From: Chaetoceros tenuissimus
Taxonomy: Eukaryota > Bacillariophyta > Thalassiosirophyceae > Chaetocerotales > Chaetocerotaceae
Assembly: GCA_021927905.1 (NCBI GenBank)
Contig: BLLK01000045.1
Coordinates: 1,426,001 to 1,490,000 of the forward strand
Length of the DNA: 64,000 nucleotides
Direction of reading: 5' to 3'
The position numbers and the translations under genes are program-made. Position 1 is the first letter of the stretch. Each line of letters starts with the position of its first letter. Shown in pieces: positions 32,240 to 43,342 of the stretch. The notes beneath the pieces were generated by a model. That model did not search any database and was not told the origin of the DNA. It saw only the letters and a list, made by a program, of their open reading frames with translations.

Positions 32240-33609
32240 ATGAAGAAGTGTACGCAAATTAATAGAGTGTTGGCAGCAGTCTTGGCACTCAGCCAAATCT
32301 CTGCGGTTGATGCAAACATTAGATTTGGCCTAGGAAAATCTAAATTCAATTCATTTTCTCGTCAAGTTTTCAGAGGAGGGGAGACTGCAGTAGAATCAAA
32401 AGAAACTCCAATTGCAACTCTTGTATCGTCTACAAAAGCTGCAGTTCCAAGAACTTCCACTACGGCTTCTACATCTACTCCAAAGACAGTCGTTAAAAAG
32501 AGACGTAGGAAGAAGTCTTCTAGCAGCATTTCATCTCAAACGGCAACTCCTAGAGCTGCAATTTCACAGACACCGGTACCTGTCACTCCTAAGGCACCAC
32601 CAGCTCCTACTCTGAAAGTTGTAGATGAAGTTCCAGAGGTGCCTCCATCCCCAGTTCCAGCAAAGGAGACAACTCCTATCGAACCACTGATGCCACCACC
32701 GGTAGAAGAGACCCAGCCAGAGCCTGAACCAATTATTAAGAAGGAGAAATCTAGATTTAATGTAATGCCAACTCTTTTTGTAAAGGAAGAAGAAAAGCAA
32801 TATGATACATATGCAGCATGCTTAGCTGCTACAGAATCTCTACGTCGTATTCGGGATGGAAAGATTAAGAATAAAAAAGGTGGAACAGCTGTTGCTGGAG
32901 AGGATAATTCTTGGCAGTCCATGTTGAAACCTTCTGATGCTGGGAGTGATCCAAAAAATGTTAATGTAAGCAAGGAAGAGTATAAGAGAGCTTGCGCGGA
33001 ATACGTCTTGAATAGTAGCAAGGCTATCAAAGCATTGGGACTTAGTGTTACTCAATTTAATCAGTTGGGAAGAGAAGTTTCCAAGAATAATGATTTGAAA
33101 GAGAAGGTATGTAATATTCCGAGATATTATTTCCCTCTGTATTACAAAATCCATTTTCAACTTACATTCGGCACTCTCACTAGGTAATGGAACAGGCATA
33201 CCTTTACCGTATGGCTTCTACCGTCAAAATGGACAAAGTCCCACTTATCCAAGATCCAGATTCAAGTCAACTGTTGAAATCAAGCCGTCGCCGTCGTGTT
33301 CAGATGTTTGTAAAATCCATCACTGAGATTGAAGACTTGCGTGAAGAGCAAACAAAGAAACTAGAGAAGTCACTCAACATTGATAAACTTCCTTCCGATG
33401 TCAATCTCTGTGATCCAAATGTGTTGCCACTTCTCAGCCCAGAGGTGAAACAAGTTATAAAAGCATTTCCTTTGGAAGCTGAAAAGATTGTAAAGAAATA
33501 TGGATTGAACTCAGATGAATTTAACCAAATGTTGGAGGAGACAAGAGGCAACCCAGTTTTCAGATGGAGAGTACAAAACTACCGCAACAAGGAGAGCAAA
33601 GGACAATAA
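32240..33609 (+). CDS. Secreted/ER-routed protein with two DUF4168-like helical motifs
   Basis: Two exons, 32240-33106 and 33184-33609, give 430 aa. Residues 1-26 are a signal peptide (cleavage after AVDA). Residues about 50-180 are Thr/Pro/Ser-rich with a basic KKRRRKK patch, a probable extended linker. The structured part holds two related segments, IKALGLSVTQFNQLGREVSK with the following LKEKVMEQAYLYR, and VKKYGLNSDEFNQMLEETR with FRWRVQNYR. Both have the 'GLS-x-x-EFN...L...V' form of DUF4168, a bacterial and stramenopile domain of unknown function. The intron falls inside the first of these segments. Whether it is exported, lumenal or plastid-bound cannot be told; the residue after the cleavage site is Asn, not Phe. 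Confidence 0.7.
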
Positions 33610-34141
33610 ATAGCGCATAATCATTGATAGGTTTAGACAGAGGCAAAGCTAAAGGAATGAATGCTTGCATATTGACAGGGGATAAATGTTATAAAATTTA
33701 AAGAAGAATCATCATTTCGATCATCACTGTTTGTCCCTAGCTAGTCAAACTAGTACTTATCTAGCTAATGAATCTTTGTTTTGCGTACTTACAAACTTTT
33801 TAGGAGGGGCAGAATCTCCTCGTATTAGATTTTCACCCCCTTTCAAGCTCTTCGTTGAACAAATATCTTTTCGTTGACACCACCCTTTTGGGAAAAGAAA
33901 ATTAATGCTTGATTGAGATCAACGCCTGTTCCTTTGAACTTGAATAAACTGTTAAACAACTACGAGGTATGTGATTGGAACATGACTATCCTGAATTTCT
34001 AAAGTCCTTTGTAATGATAGAATGGTATTTTCATGATCAATATTGAAAGGTTGCGTTGACTAACAATTGTCGTGTGAAAATTGTATCTTTCTCACACTTC
34101 TCTGGTGTCTATTTTCTTCTCCCTCCATTCAGATATTTAAA
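33610..34141. other. Intergenic/promoter, no supported gene
   Basis: About 530 bp before the thylakoid-lumen protein gene. I see no gene. A CTAGCTAG-type low-complexity patch occurs near 33740-33770. Confidence 0.45.
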
Positions 34142-34555
34142 ATGAAGCTTTCAACTATTGCAATCCTTGCTACCATCGGATCTGCTGCTGCATTCGCACC
34201 AGCTAATAATGCTGCACGCACCACTGCTTTGAACGCAGAGGCACAATCAAGACAGGCTTTCCTTGCATCTGCTGCTGCTGCACTTTTTGTACCTGCTGTT
34301 GCAAACGCTGGAACCATGGACCAAGAGCTTGTTACTGACCCAACTGAGGTATGGGAGACTGGTAAGCCAAGTGCTGCTGCTGAGAAGGCTCGTGTAGGAA
34401 GATACACCAACGCTCGCACCCAAATGAACAGCAACTTCGCACCACAAAAGAGACTTACTCTTGAACGCAAGTCTCCTGTAACTCGTTTGGATATCAATGC
34501 TCCTAATTTCGAAGCATACAAGCAGACTTTCCCAGGTCTTTACAAGCAGATCTAA
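34142..34555 (+). CDS. Small thylakoid-lumen protein, possibly photosystem-associated
   Basis: Single exon, 137 aa, ATG at 34142. Three targeting parts are visible. First is an ER signal ending SAAAFAP with Phe at +1, then a Ser/Ala/Arg transit part (NNAARTTALNAEAQSRQ), then a Sec-type thylakoid signal (ALFVPAVANAG, cleavage after ANA). The mature chain is about 80 residues, charged, and ends with FEAYKQTFPGLYKQI. Codon choice is restricted, as in highly expressed genes. The size and targeting suit a small lumenal subunit of photosystem II or I, but I cannot match it to a named subunit; the 'FPGLY' end only faintly recalls PsbU. Confidence 0.72.
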   Translation: MKLSTIAILATIGSAAAFAPANNAARTTALNAEAQSRQAFLASAAAALFVPAVANAGTMDQELVTDPTEVWETGKPSAAAEKARVGRYTNARTQMNSNFAPQKRLTLERKSPVTRLDINAPNFEAYKQTFPGLYKQI

Positions 34556-35187
34556 ATTTAAATACTTTAGGTAATATATGGTTGGAAGAGAGGATAAGCG
34601 AAATGATACGAAATGTTAAAAGCTTAGGTTCTTCTCGTTCAATGACAGTTTGATGCGCATGAGAAACATAAAGCCATGTGATTCAGCAATAGTATCTGAA
34701 AACATGATGTGACATTGGAAGTAATTATTTACAATAGAATCATGTTAAAAAAGATAAAAATGTTTTTTTTTCATACCACATTGATTCTTATAGAATAGCG
34801 TAGCCATGGTGGCTTCGTAAAATGCATATTCTAGTAAAAAACAGAAGGATCAATTTTGAAATACGATTGTATTGGACACTCTGTGGTAGGTTTATTTGTT
34901 CCCTTTTTCGCAAAATTGATTACATATTCAATGTCATCACAACATAGATATTTTACCAATGCTGTAAGAAAAGTCCTCTCTTTTGACAGATGTCAATGAC
35001 AACACTAGTGTAGTAGTAGTACTCGTATGCCAATGGCCCGATGGAGTTGAGAGAGTTGAAGGAGTTGTGACTGTAAGTAGTATGTTTATGGTCAATGGTC
35101 AGCAAAAGTAATTCCAGTATAGGTATTCACGAGAAATAAATGATTAAGATAGACTCATCGCCTGATAAATAATTTCTCATAAAGAAT
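34556..35187. other. Intergenic, no supported gene
   Basis: About 630 bp with no coding-like frame, RNA gene or repeat that I can see. Confidence 0.5.
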
Positions 35188-36149
35188 ATGGAGACTACAG
35201 AGACGAATAATGAAAGCTTCGAAAGCAGCAAAACTGGAACCTCTTTTGGATATAAACTATGGCCGATGAAGCTAGAGCAACAGAAATTACAACTTTGTGC
35301 AAAACACGCAGTCAATAACTTACTTCAATTGGATTCAACAAAAAAATTCGAGCAGGAAAACGAGAAACATATGTTTATTGCATGTCATGGAAAAATATGG
35401 AAAAATTTGAAGAAGGAAATCTTCAATCCTTGCACGAAGAAAGAATTGGATTTGATTGCAGATGAGATGACTTTCAAAGAAAACGAATTATATACAACCA
35501 ATGCATCTCAAGTTGAAGATTTCGGTGCTGAAGCTTACTATTCAAAGCTCAGCTATTGGCAAATATTGCGTAGTTCTCACAGAACTCCCATTACTGGAAA
35601 TTATTCTTATGAGGTGAGTTTGTCATTGCTTTCAACTTACAATAGGTACTCCTAAGTATATATGACTACTTTTAAAACAAAATTCTCATACTTTTGAAAA
35701 ATACCAAGGTACTTGAAGCAGCTTTTTTGAGAAGAAACATCGAACTTGAGTGGTTCACTCAGATTGATTCTTTAAAAAACACAGACTTTTGTTACAATCT
35801 AGACAATGGCACTGTTACCATCGGGTTTATAGTAAATAGCATCGAGGCGCTATCATTGACGAATGCTGTGACGCGGTTGCTTTCTACGCCAAGACATTGG
35901 TTTGCAATCACCGCAATAAGGCATATCCAATCTGACAAGAAAGCGGGATTTATCGATGATTTGTCTCTTTCCAGTTGGATGGATAATGAAGAAGTAAAAT
36001 CTTCATCGACATGGCATCTTGTAGACAGTGAAATGAATGCAATTGAGACACTACCATCTGAAAAACTAATCCAAATGTTAAGCGAGGTCTTGAGTAACAA
36101 AGGCTCTATTTTCCGATGCGTCTTGAAGGGTGCATCTTCTGTAAATTAG
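35188..36149 (+). CDS. Josephin-domain deubiquitinase-like protein
   Basis: Two exons, 35188-35613 and 35709-36149, give 288 aa. The domain begins with EQQKLQLCAKHAVNNLLQ, with the catalytic Cys at residue 37. After the splice it continues with GNYSYEVLEAAFLRRNIELEWF, the Josephin 'GN...VL..AL...G.E..WF' strand-helix. Next is PRHWFAIT with the catalytic His at 205, then TWHLVDSEMNAI. Josephin proteases (ataxin-3, Josephin-1/2) cleave ubiquitin chains. The loop between His and the third triad position is about 20 residues longer than usual, and the expected Asn (Y/W-x-N-L-D-S) is Leu246 here. No ubiquitin-interacting motif follows, so it is closer to the short Josephins. Activity is uncertain. 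Confidence 0.85.
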
Positions 36150-36427
36150 AGGAAAGAAAAGTGTACAGTGAACATAATCATATTTTAGATTCAGTCTAGG
36201 GTCTGTAATTTAAGCGAATCATTTTGATTATATGGTGTACTATCCTGTGTAAACATTAACAAAATATAGATACATAAAAATGAGAGCATCAAAAAAGGTA
36301 AAAAGACGTTATTGACCCCGTATCCCACTCTCTAGGCTTCTCTTTCTCTCCTGTCCACTCCGATCCTCCCACACCTCACAAAAACACAAAAGCAAAACAG
36401 ATCTTTCTCGAAGAATCTGTGGATCTG

Positions 36428-37470
36428 ATGAAGACCTTACTCAGCCTATTCTCGGCGCTACTTCTTCTTACAAGAAACACAAACGCATTTAATTCAAAAC
36501 CGATGAGTGACATCTTTCAGAAAGCAGCAGGTACTAGTGTCAATGTCACCTTTGGCGACAAAGATGCAGAGAAGAAACATACAATTGCATATTGGTCAGT
36601 TTGATGTTTTTAAATTTTTGTTTAATAATACATTCATCTTTTCATAGTCTACTAAATTTGAAACTCCGCAATCATAGGTCAATCCGCGGTCTTGGAGCTC
36701 CTCTCACGATGATGCTTTGTGCAGCAAAGGCTCCATTCACTTTACACCTTTATGATCTTGTGGAAAAAGGTGAAGATGGATGGACATCAGACTACTTTGC
36801 TGCAAAAGGAGATTACATCAGGAAATTCAAACAGCCTCTATGGAATCTACCATTCTGTGTAGATAATGAGACCAACCGCGTTATTTGCCAGACCAATGCA
36901 ATTTTTGCTCATCTTGGAAAGGCTTGTGGAATGTTTGGTGATGACGATGTCAGTGCATCTGAATGTGAGCAGCTTCTTGCAGAAATTTATGATCTTCGTG
37001 ATGTCATGATTGGTTTTGTTTATAGACCAAATCCAGCAGAACCAGCAGATGTTTTGAAGAATGCAGGCAAATATTGCGCAAAGTTTGAAGCATGGTTGGA
37101 GATTCAAGGAGAGAAGATGGAGAATGACGATGAAAAGAAAGCAAAGGTTTCAGTTGTACACTTGGTGAATGGTAAATTCTCCGCTCCAGATTTCCATCTG
37201 TACGAAATGCTCGATCAGTTTGAGGCTCTTGCAAAGCAGGAGAATGTTGATCTATATGAAAACTTTCCTAAGTTGAAAGACTTCAAGGAAGGCTTTGAAT
37301 TACTCCCTGAAAACAAGTTTTATTTGGATTCCTGGCTTCACAAGGAACTTCCATTCAACAATGTCGTTGGAAGATTTGGTACTCTTCCTGGACCAAAGAC
37401 ATATGTTCATACCAAAAGTGCAAAGGAAGCTACTTTCAGAGGAAAGGGAGTTGTTGAATTATCTCCATAA
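36428..37470 (+). CDS. Plastid-targeted glutathione S-transferase
   Basis: Two exons, 36428-36594 and 36678-37470, give 319 aa. The N-terminus is a signal peptide ending NTNA followed by Phe (FNSKP), the diatom plastid pattern. From residue about 53 the thioredoxin-like GST N-domain begins (AYWSIRGLGAPLTMML), like the mu/sigma-type 'YWxIRGL' start with its catalytic Tyr. The N-domain goes on through LPFCVDNETNRVICQTNAIFAHLG, the cis-Pro and glutathione gamma-Glu site. An all-helical C-domain follows (DFHLYEMLDQF is its conserved folding motif). The intron interrupts the Trp codon of YW. The role is conjugation or peroxidase detoxification with glutathione, probably in the plastid. The tail after residue about 285 is an extension with no known feature. 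Confidence 0.88.
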
Positions 37471-37570
37471 ATATGCGTATACATAATTTAGTAATGGAAA
37501 CATACTTGGGGAATCTATAAATGCGGTAACTTATTAGGTAGTATACCTATGATATCTCGGATCTATGTGA

Positions 37571-38254
37571 TTATTCCTTATTCTTCTTTACTTCCATACC
37601 TAATTGTCTCACCCCCCGATGCCCGGCTATGTTCCAATCAAAACGTGTTCTAGTTACAGGCATGACTCTTCTCAATTTTTTCAATATATTTGAAGACATG
37701 TTTTCATAGATACTGTCTAAGTTCTGCATCAATTCTTCATCCCATTTCTGTATCTGTGCAACTATTCCAGCCATGGATACCTTTGAAGAAGGAAAGTCTG
37801 TTGTTGAATTCAGTTGCAAATTTCCTGATTCAAACGTGTGCACATGTAACACCACCTTTCCACTAATTGTAATAGAATCTTCATCTTTCTCTATACTGTA
37901 TCTTGCAGTCCATGAACCTGAATGAAATTGTTGCAATTGAATTCTTTCTGCATAGATAATTATATTAGCACCACCCTCACTATTGGATGCAATGACATAG
38001 TTCGAATTGACATCTTTGGATTTGTAGAATTTATCCACATAGTTTCCAAGATCTTGTTGCAAATTACCAAATTCGAGATTTTCTGTAGACTGAAGAACTT
38101 CTTTACCAGTTTTTGAATTATATTCAGATCTAGTTTGTTCTACAAATTCCGGTGACAGCTCAGATAGACCTTTAAGATCTTCAAGAATGAGGTCGAATTG
38201 GCCTGGAGGCGAACTCAATAAAAAATGCTTCAAAATCCTTTCTTCATCACTCAT
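37571..38254 (-). CDS. CAPZA: F-actin-capping protein alpha subunit (CapZ alpha)
   Basis: Single exon, 227 aa, ATG at 38254. It starts MSDEERILKHFLLSSPPGQF, close to the CapZ alpha N-terminus ('I..F...APPGEF..V..D'). It ends LRRVMPVTRTRFDWNIAGHRGVRQLG, the conserved alpha-subunit C-terminus that contacts actin ('LRR-x-LPVTRTKxDW'). A beta-sheet core with NIIIYAERIQ and FHSGSWTARYSI lies between. The protein caps actin barbed ends as a heterodimer with CapZ beta. At 227 aa it is shorter than the usual 265-290; the loss is in the middle helical part. It converges on the GST gene, 100 bp apart. Confidence 0.9.
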   Translation of the reverse strand: MSDEERILKHFLLSSPPGQFDLILEDLKGLSELSPEFVEQTRSEYNSKTGKEVLQSTENLEFGNLQQDLGNYVDKFYKSKDVNSNYVIASNSEGGANIIIYAERIQLQQFHSGSWTARYSIEKDEDSITISGKVVLHVHTFESGNLQLNSTTDFPSSKVSMAGIVAQIQKWDEELMQNLDSIYENMSSNILKKLRRVMPVTRTRFDWNIAGHRGVRQLGMEVKKNKE

Positions 38255-38601
38255 TTTCGTTTCTCTTTGGAAGGGACTTAATGATTGTCTGCTACTATAT
38301 CGCTTGTTGAAATTGGATATTTACGAGCGATAAATGATTGAAGTTGTGGCGGTAAGGTTGTAACATCATCATGAAAGCACAAAAAATTTTTCCTATCTTA
38401 GTGCTCCCTATGTAAATGTACGTACGACTGGTCTCTAGAAAAGAAGGAGAAGGAAAAGAGGAAAGAGGGGTTCTTTTTATTTTTAGTCGCATCTTGCACC
38501 GATCTGACTTCTTTCTCTCTCTCTATTTTGGATGGGGAAACCCCCAACACATTAGATCTTGATTAGATCAATAAGATACTAGTAATATACGCCGACCCAA
38601 A
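38255..38601. other. Divergent promoter region
   Basis: 347 bp between the starts of CapZ alpha (minus) and the GPx-like gene (plus). It contains a pyrimidine-rich TTTCTCTCTCTCT tract near 38510. No gene seen. Confidence 0.45.
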
Positions 38602-39447
38602 ATGAAGCTTCGTTCGAATTTCATGCTGCTAGCAAGTAGCACCTTGTTTGGTTCATTTTCATTTGTTCAGTGTGAAGAAGAGAATGTATCCTTCTCATTA
38701 TTTAACCACTCCAAAGAGCCTGTATATAAAAACTCTTTTGATGAAAAGATGTGTAGAGATATGGCTAACGAGAAGGAATCCAAGTGCGTTACTCAACCAG
38801 ATGTCGTAAGTACATACCTTTCTGGATTTTGATTGCTACGTATTTCCAAAACATGATTTCCAGTCTCATGCCTCGTTCTTTAAACAACAATTCTCTGTGA
38901 CCAGATGGAAAAGATTTGCAAGAAAAGTTGCATGGACAAGATCCCATATTACTCGACAGCAAATGTAGACGAAGATGAAGTGTTTGAATTAGAAGCAACA
39001 TCGTGGAATGGAAAGAAAATAATTTTTGATCAATTCGATGGATTTGTTACAGCTGTGATTAATCTTCCACTTGTCTGTGATGGATCGGAAACTGAAGTTA
39101 TTCAAGACTTTCATAAGCTGACAAGGCTTCTTCCGTCATCGTTGCAATATTTGATATTCCCATTTGTATCAGAAGAAAATAGCTGTGACAATATGGCATT
39201 TGCAAAGCAAATTATAAATGACCATAAAAACATTCATGTTACCAAACCAACGAAAGTCAATGGAGAAGAAACCGCTGCTTTGTTTTATTATCTCAAAGAT
39301 GCTGTAGGAAGAAAGGAGATTGATGAGAGAAAGGGAACAGTTTTTTTCGTCTCACCAGCTGGGAATAGAATAGATATGTTGGAAGACAAAACCGTCGCCA
39401 AGTTTAAGAGATATGCAAATGAAAATCTCAAGTCATGGGAGCTGTGA
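38602..39447 (+). CDS. Secreted glutathione-peroxidase-like (thioredoxin-fold) protein with a Cys-rich N-domain
   Basis: Two exons, 38602-38805 and 38905-39447, give 248 aa. Residues 1-24 are a signal peptide (cleavage near VQC). Residues about 50-82 hold four Cys in a compact region (MCRD...SKCV...ICKKSC), reminiscent of a small disulfide domain of ShK type. From about residue 95 the chain follows the GPx fold: FELEATSWNGKKIIFDQFDGFVTAVINLPLVCDG, where Cys occupies the place of the catalytic Sec/Cys. It continues with LQYLIFPF and TKVNGEETAALFYYLKD, matching 'KVNG...PL..WLK', and a final strand. The NQF and WNF motifs that supply the catalytic Gln, Trp and Asn of GPx are not recognisable, so peroxidase activity is doubtful. 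A role as a secretory-pathway redox or chaperone protein is inference. Confidence 0.62.
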
Positions 39448-39720
39448 ACCAAAAGAGATTTTTTACAATCACATTGAAGATGGAAATGTAGTTATTTCAG
39501 TAGGATAGGATAGTGCGTAGATAAACGGAAAATATGAAAACTTTTACATATATAACATTATATCTACGTGAGTATCTTAACCAAGAGCGGCTATTCTGTG
39601 CTTGTGAAGGTATGTTTAGCATCCTGACGCAGTGTAGTTTTATCGCAAATCTCTCGAGAAAACATGAGATTAATATAGCAATTCAGTCTACTCAAGTTGA
39701 AACAACGGCCTCTCTTTTCC

Positions 39721-41882
39721 CTATCTCAAAATAGAAGAGCGACCAGAATATGCACCCATGAATCCCATCGAAAATGTGTTCTTCTGACGTTTACTAGGCG
39801 CAGAACCGAAAACATCCCAAAATCTCAAAGTCTCGTCTGCCGCTGCAGAGACAACACTCCCTCCATCGGGACTTTGCTCCATATGAAGTACCTTTGACAG
39901 TTGATTAGTAAAGACATAAAAAAAGATGTAACGCGAAGACAAAGAGTTGTACTTACTCTTGCAGTGTGACCCTTGAACTCCTGGATTTTCGTCATTGTGG
40001 GATATCTCCAAAGAATAAGTTGATTCTCACTAAAACCATGTGAAGAACAAAGCTCACGTTGGTGTTTAGACCAAAGAAGAGAACATACTTGAGAACCTGT
40101 ATCAATTGAGTTAAGTAGAGCGCCTGAGTTTGAATTCCAGAACTTGATGGTCCTATCTGCTGTTCCACCTCCACTTGCTAGTAACCCACGATGAAATGGA
40201 CACCATGCGAGGGCCTTAACTGCAGCTTGGTGCTGAGTCAAAAGCAGACGTGGAGAATCGCGACTTCTATTATTCATGTTTCTCCCATTGTTGCTTCTCC
40301 TTGCCGACATTGCAGCATCCCAGATGCAAAGATAGTTTTCATTGCCTCCACTAGCGAGGGTTGTCCCATCTTCGTTCCATTCCAAACCACAAACTTCTTG
40401 AGTATGCCCAACATAAGTAGACACAACACGATTAGAGTCTCGAATGTCATGCTGAATGATTACGGAATCTCTCCCTCCACTTGATAGAATGTTTTGAGTC
40501 CATGCCAGAGAGCCGACTCTAGCTGCATGTCCTCTCAAAGTATCAACCTTTTTCATAGCTTTCGCATCCCATAGCTGCACAGGGCCATCATTTGTACCAA
40601 TCGCAAGGTAATTCGATTGACCTGGCATATCTGCCCATCTCACACTTGTTACATAATCTTCTTCTCCGCTCAAGTTGAGCAAGTGTTGAATATCACCAGT
40701 TCCAGCATTCCATAAATAAACACATTGCCCTAATGCGACCGCAAGAATATTGTCTTTGCCCCAACTGATAAGATTAAGGTAGTAGTCATCAACAAGCTCT
40801 GGTGCATCTAAAATTCGAGTAGGTGCAGAATTTATTTTTCGGGTAGTCTTACTCGCTGAACTAGGATGATTAGACTCATATGACGGATCAGAAAATGTGC
40901 AGCCACCTACTCTATCAAATGCTCGAATTTGATTATGACTATGTGGATCTGGTGTTGATCTTGCAATTTGTCGAATTGTTCTCGAAGGTGTTGAACATCC
41001 CGAAGATACGTCACTATTGTTGCTTACACTGCGTTTGAATGACATCATTCTTTCCATAGGATCGATATTCTCTCCTTCATTATCACGTGAAATTTGACCA
41101 TATATACTACTGGATGATGTAGATCTAGATCCAAGATCAGGAATGACTCCGTTAAATCCATTTGAAGTCGATGTATTGGAATGGTTTTCATCATTGGCTA
41201 TGGTATTATTTGTTGGTGCCGGCTGATTTCCAAGTGGTATATCCAGCAAAATACCTCTCATTCTAGCTCTATATTCTGATTGTGCAGGTGTAAGAATTTC
41301 GCTTGATCTCCCATTTCCATTTGTTTGGTCTCCCCCTTCACTCGAAGCTTTGATTTCTTTTTCTAGAGCTTCAAGTCTCGATTTTTCAGCCGAAAATATA
41401 TTTGAACGACAAATATCAAATCTCATATCTGATCTATTAGGAATAAAACGATCCCCCCTAGACCTTGATGGAGTGTAGCGATTTCTTCTTCCGGAAGAAG
41501 TAGGTTTAATTCTAGAAGTCTTTCTATCTGGAGTTGAGAACATTTGGTCAACATTTTCGCCATTTCTAGTATTCCTTCTTTTTGGAGGACTATTCATTGA
41601 AATCTCATTTGACCTAGTAGACAGCGGAGTACTAGCTTGTTTCCTTGGTGACTTTGTAGGTGAAGACGATCTTGATTCACTCTGTATATCTAGTCTCTTC
41701 AAGCTGTTTTTTCTGTGATCTTTCGATGATTTCTCAAATACAGAAACTAGGGCAGGAGATAATTTTCCTCTCCTCTGATAATCCTTTGGAGTTCTACTAG
41801 GTGTTCTCATCCCGCCTCGGCGCGACGAAGAAGCTTGCGCTATATTATATGTATTGTCTTGAAATAAAGCTCTGGATTCCAT
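39721..41882 (-). CDS. FZR1: APC/C activator of the Cdh1/Fizzy-related (Cdc20) family
   Basis: Two exons on the minus strand, 39957-41882 and 39721-39891, give 698 aa. The C-box DRFIPNR is at residues 144-150, followed by the Cdh1-type region ([14 protein letters not shown]). The WD40 propeller (about 375-690) starts with the Cdc20/Fizzy signature: [21 protein letters not shown], then [14 protein letters not shown]. Seven blades follow, including [12 protein letters not shown] and [13 protein letters not shown]. These proteins bring substrates to the anaphase-promoting complex at mitotic exit and in G1. The N-terminal 140 residues are Ser/Thr-Pro-rich, fitting CDK phosphorylation. The C-terminus is SSILR, so the usual final Ile-Arg is Leu-Arg here. 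DRFIP plus the long Ser-rich linker favour Cdh1 over Cdc20. Confidence 0.92.
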
Positions 41883-42373
41883 TTTAGGTTCAATTTATTC
41901 CATAAGTATTACAATGAAAAGTGAGTGCAACGAAAAGAAAAGTTTGAGATACGAGTAGGTGGGATTTTTTCCTTTTGGCGATTTGAGCAAAAGCAGCATA
42001 GTGTCAAATAGTACCATTTTAGCCACATCATACAAGACTAACTCATCTACCCCAAATCTCTTCTTTTTGATTTTTTGCTTTCAACTTACTCTGTTTTTAT
42101 GGCTTTAGAACGCAGTAACTTTCAACAAATAGTTGAGAATGATACAAAAAAGAAATATTTTCCTTTCCAATATCTGACACGAATTAGCACGATAGTAAAG
42201 CTGTGCCTTTGTGTAGACACAACACACAGTGTGGTGGGTGATGGTTTTAATAATGATTGATTTCCCCATCTCTTTTGCATTGTGCTGTGAGATTTCCATC
42301 ATGACACATCATGTCAAAGTGAACATTTACAAGAAATACAAGAACATTGGAATTCTATGAGAAAGTTTTATTT
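41883..42373. other. Intergenic, no supported gene
   Basis: About 490 bp between two minus-strand genes: the promoter of the Cdh1-like gene and the 3' flank of the lumen protein gene. No coding-like frame beyond about 65 codons. Confidence 0.45.
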
Positions 42374-43195
42374 TCAATAATATTCGAACTTATTTCCAAC
42401 CTTGCTTGTGATAACCCTGTTGGTCATTGAAAAGTAGCTATTTAAAGATTTCTTCGCTGCGCTGTAAGCAATCAATGCTTCGTCTTTGTTAGTAGCATTC
42501 TTCATGTCACTGATGCGAAGATAAATTTCATTTATATACCATCTAGCAAGTAGCAATTCGTTTGTTGTTCCAGTATTCTCAGAAGCTAAAAAACCGTTAG
42601 CCATTAACCCTAGTGGCCTCAAAGCATATTTGGGATCATCAGCAGGTGCAATGTTAGCAAAATTTCCATTCTTTATATCTTCTTCTAATGAAATAAGGAC
42701 CTCAGCTCCAGCCTTGACACGACTTCCATACTTTTTTAATGTATCATATCTCTGCTGACTCAAGACAAAAGGCATGGTCTTTGGAAACTCAGTTGAATCT
42801 GGTTCGATCCAGGGAGCCGCTACTCCAAACTTAAAATAGTTATCTTGTCCAAAGAGAACATTAGAATTGTCCACTTTACGTGACGGACTTGCTTCATCAT
42901 TTCCAACAGTAACTCCAACATCTCGATCTACTAAAGTCCCTCCAGGTGTGAAAGTTCCAGCAATTGCTTGCTCAGAGGGCAAATTCAGAATTGAAAGAGC
43001 GACGAGAGACTTTTGCAAGATAGCTCTCCTTGAGCTCTTTGAACTACTAATGGTGCTTTCATCAACACTATTTGAATCAGTAACTGAGTTTAATACAGAA
43101 GATTGGATTTGGATCTTTGATGGCAATGAAAACGCGTCCACATTTTTCATTTGAAGGAAGAGCCCAACATTAACTACAGCGATAAAAAACTTCAT
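42374..43195 (-). CDS. Thylakoid-lumen protein with twin-arginine signal
   Basis: Single exon, 273 aa, ATG at 43195. Targeting reads in three steps. There is a signal peptide ending NVDA then Phe (FSLP), a Ser/Thr-rich transit part to about residue 53, and a Tat signal SSRRAILQKSLVALSIL with cleavage after AIAG near residue 80. The mature chain of about 193 residues begins with a Gly/Val/Asp-rich segment (GGTLVDRDVGVTVGNDEASP) and then helices (SQQRYDTLKKYGSRVKAGAEVL; ARWYINEIYLRISDMKNATNKDEAL), recalling four-helix lumenal proteins such as PsbQ, although no clear family match is seen. The Tat route implies folding or cofactor binding before transport. Confidence 0.78.
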   Translation of the reverse strand: MKFFIAVVNVGLFLQMKNVDAFSLPSKIQIQSSVLNSVTDSNSVDESTISSSKSSRRAILQKSLVALSILNLPSEQAIAGTFTPGGTLVDRDVGVTVGNDEASPSRKVDNSNVLFGQDNYFKFGVAAPWIEPDSTEFPKTMPFVLSQQRYDTLKKYGSRVKAGAEVLISLEEDIKNGNFANIAPADDPKYALRPLGLMANGFLASENTGTTNELLLARWYINEIYLRISDMKNATNKDEALIAYSAAKKSLNSYFSMTNRVITSKVGNKFEYY

Positions 43196-43342
43196 AATAC
43201 TAAGAATGGTGACTATATAATTGCAAGAAAAAATCTTATGGTGAATTGAATGAAGAACGGGTCAAAGCAACAAATTTTCCATTTCATTTTGCTGTTGCTG
43301 CTGTGTTGACTGTGTTGGTGCTGGTGCCGTCGTGTGCGTGTT

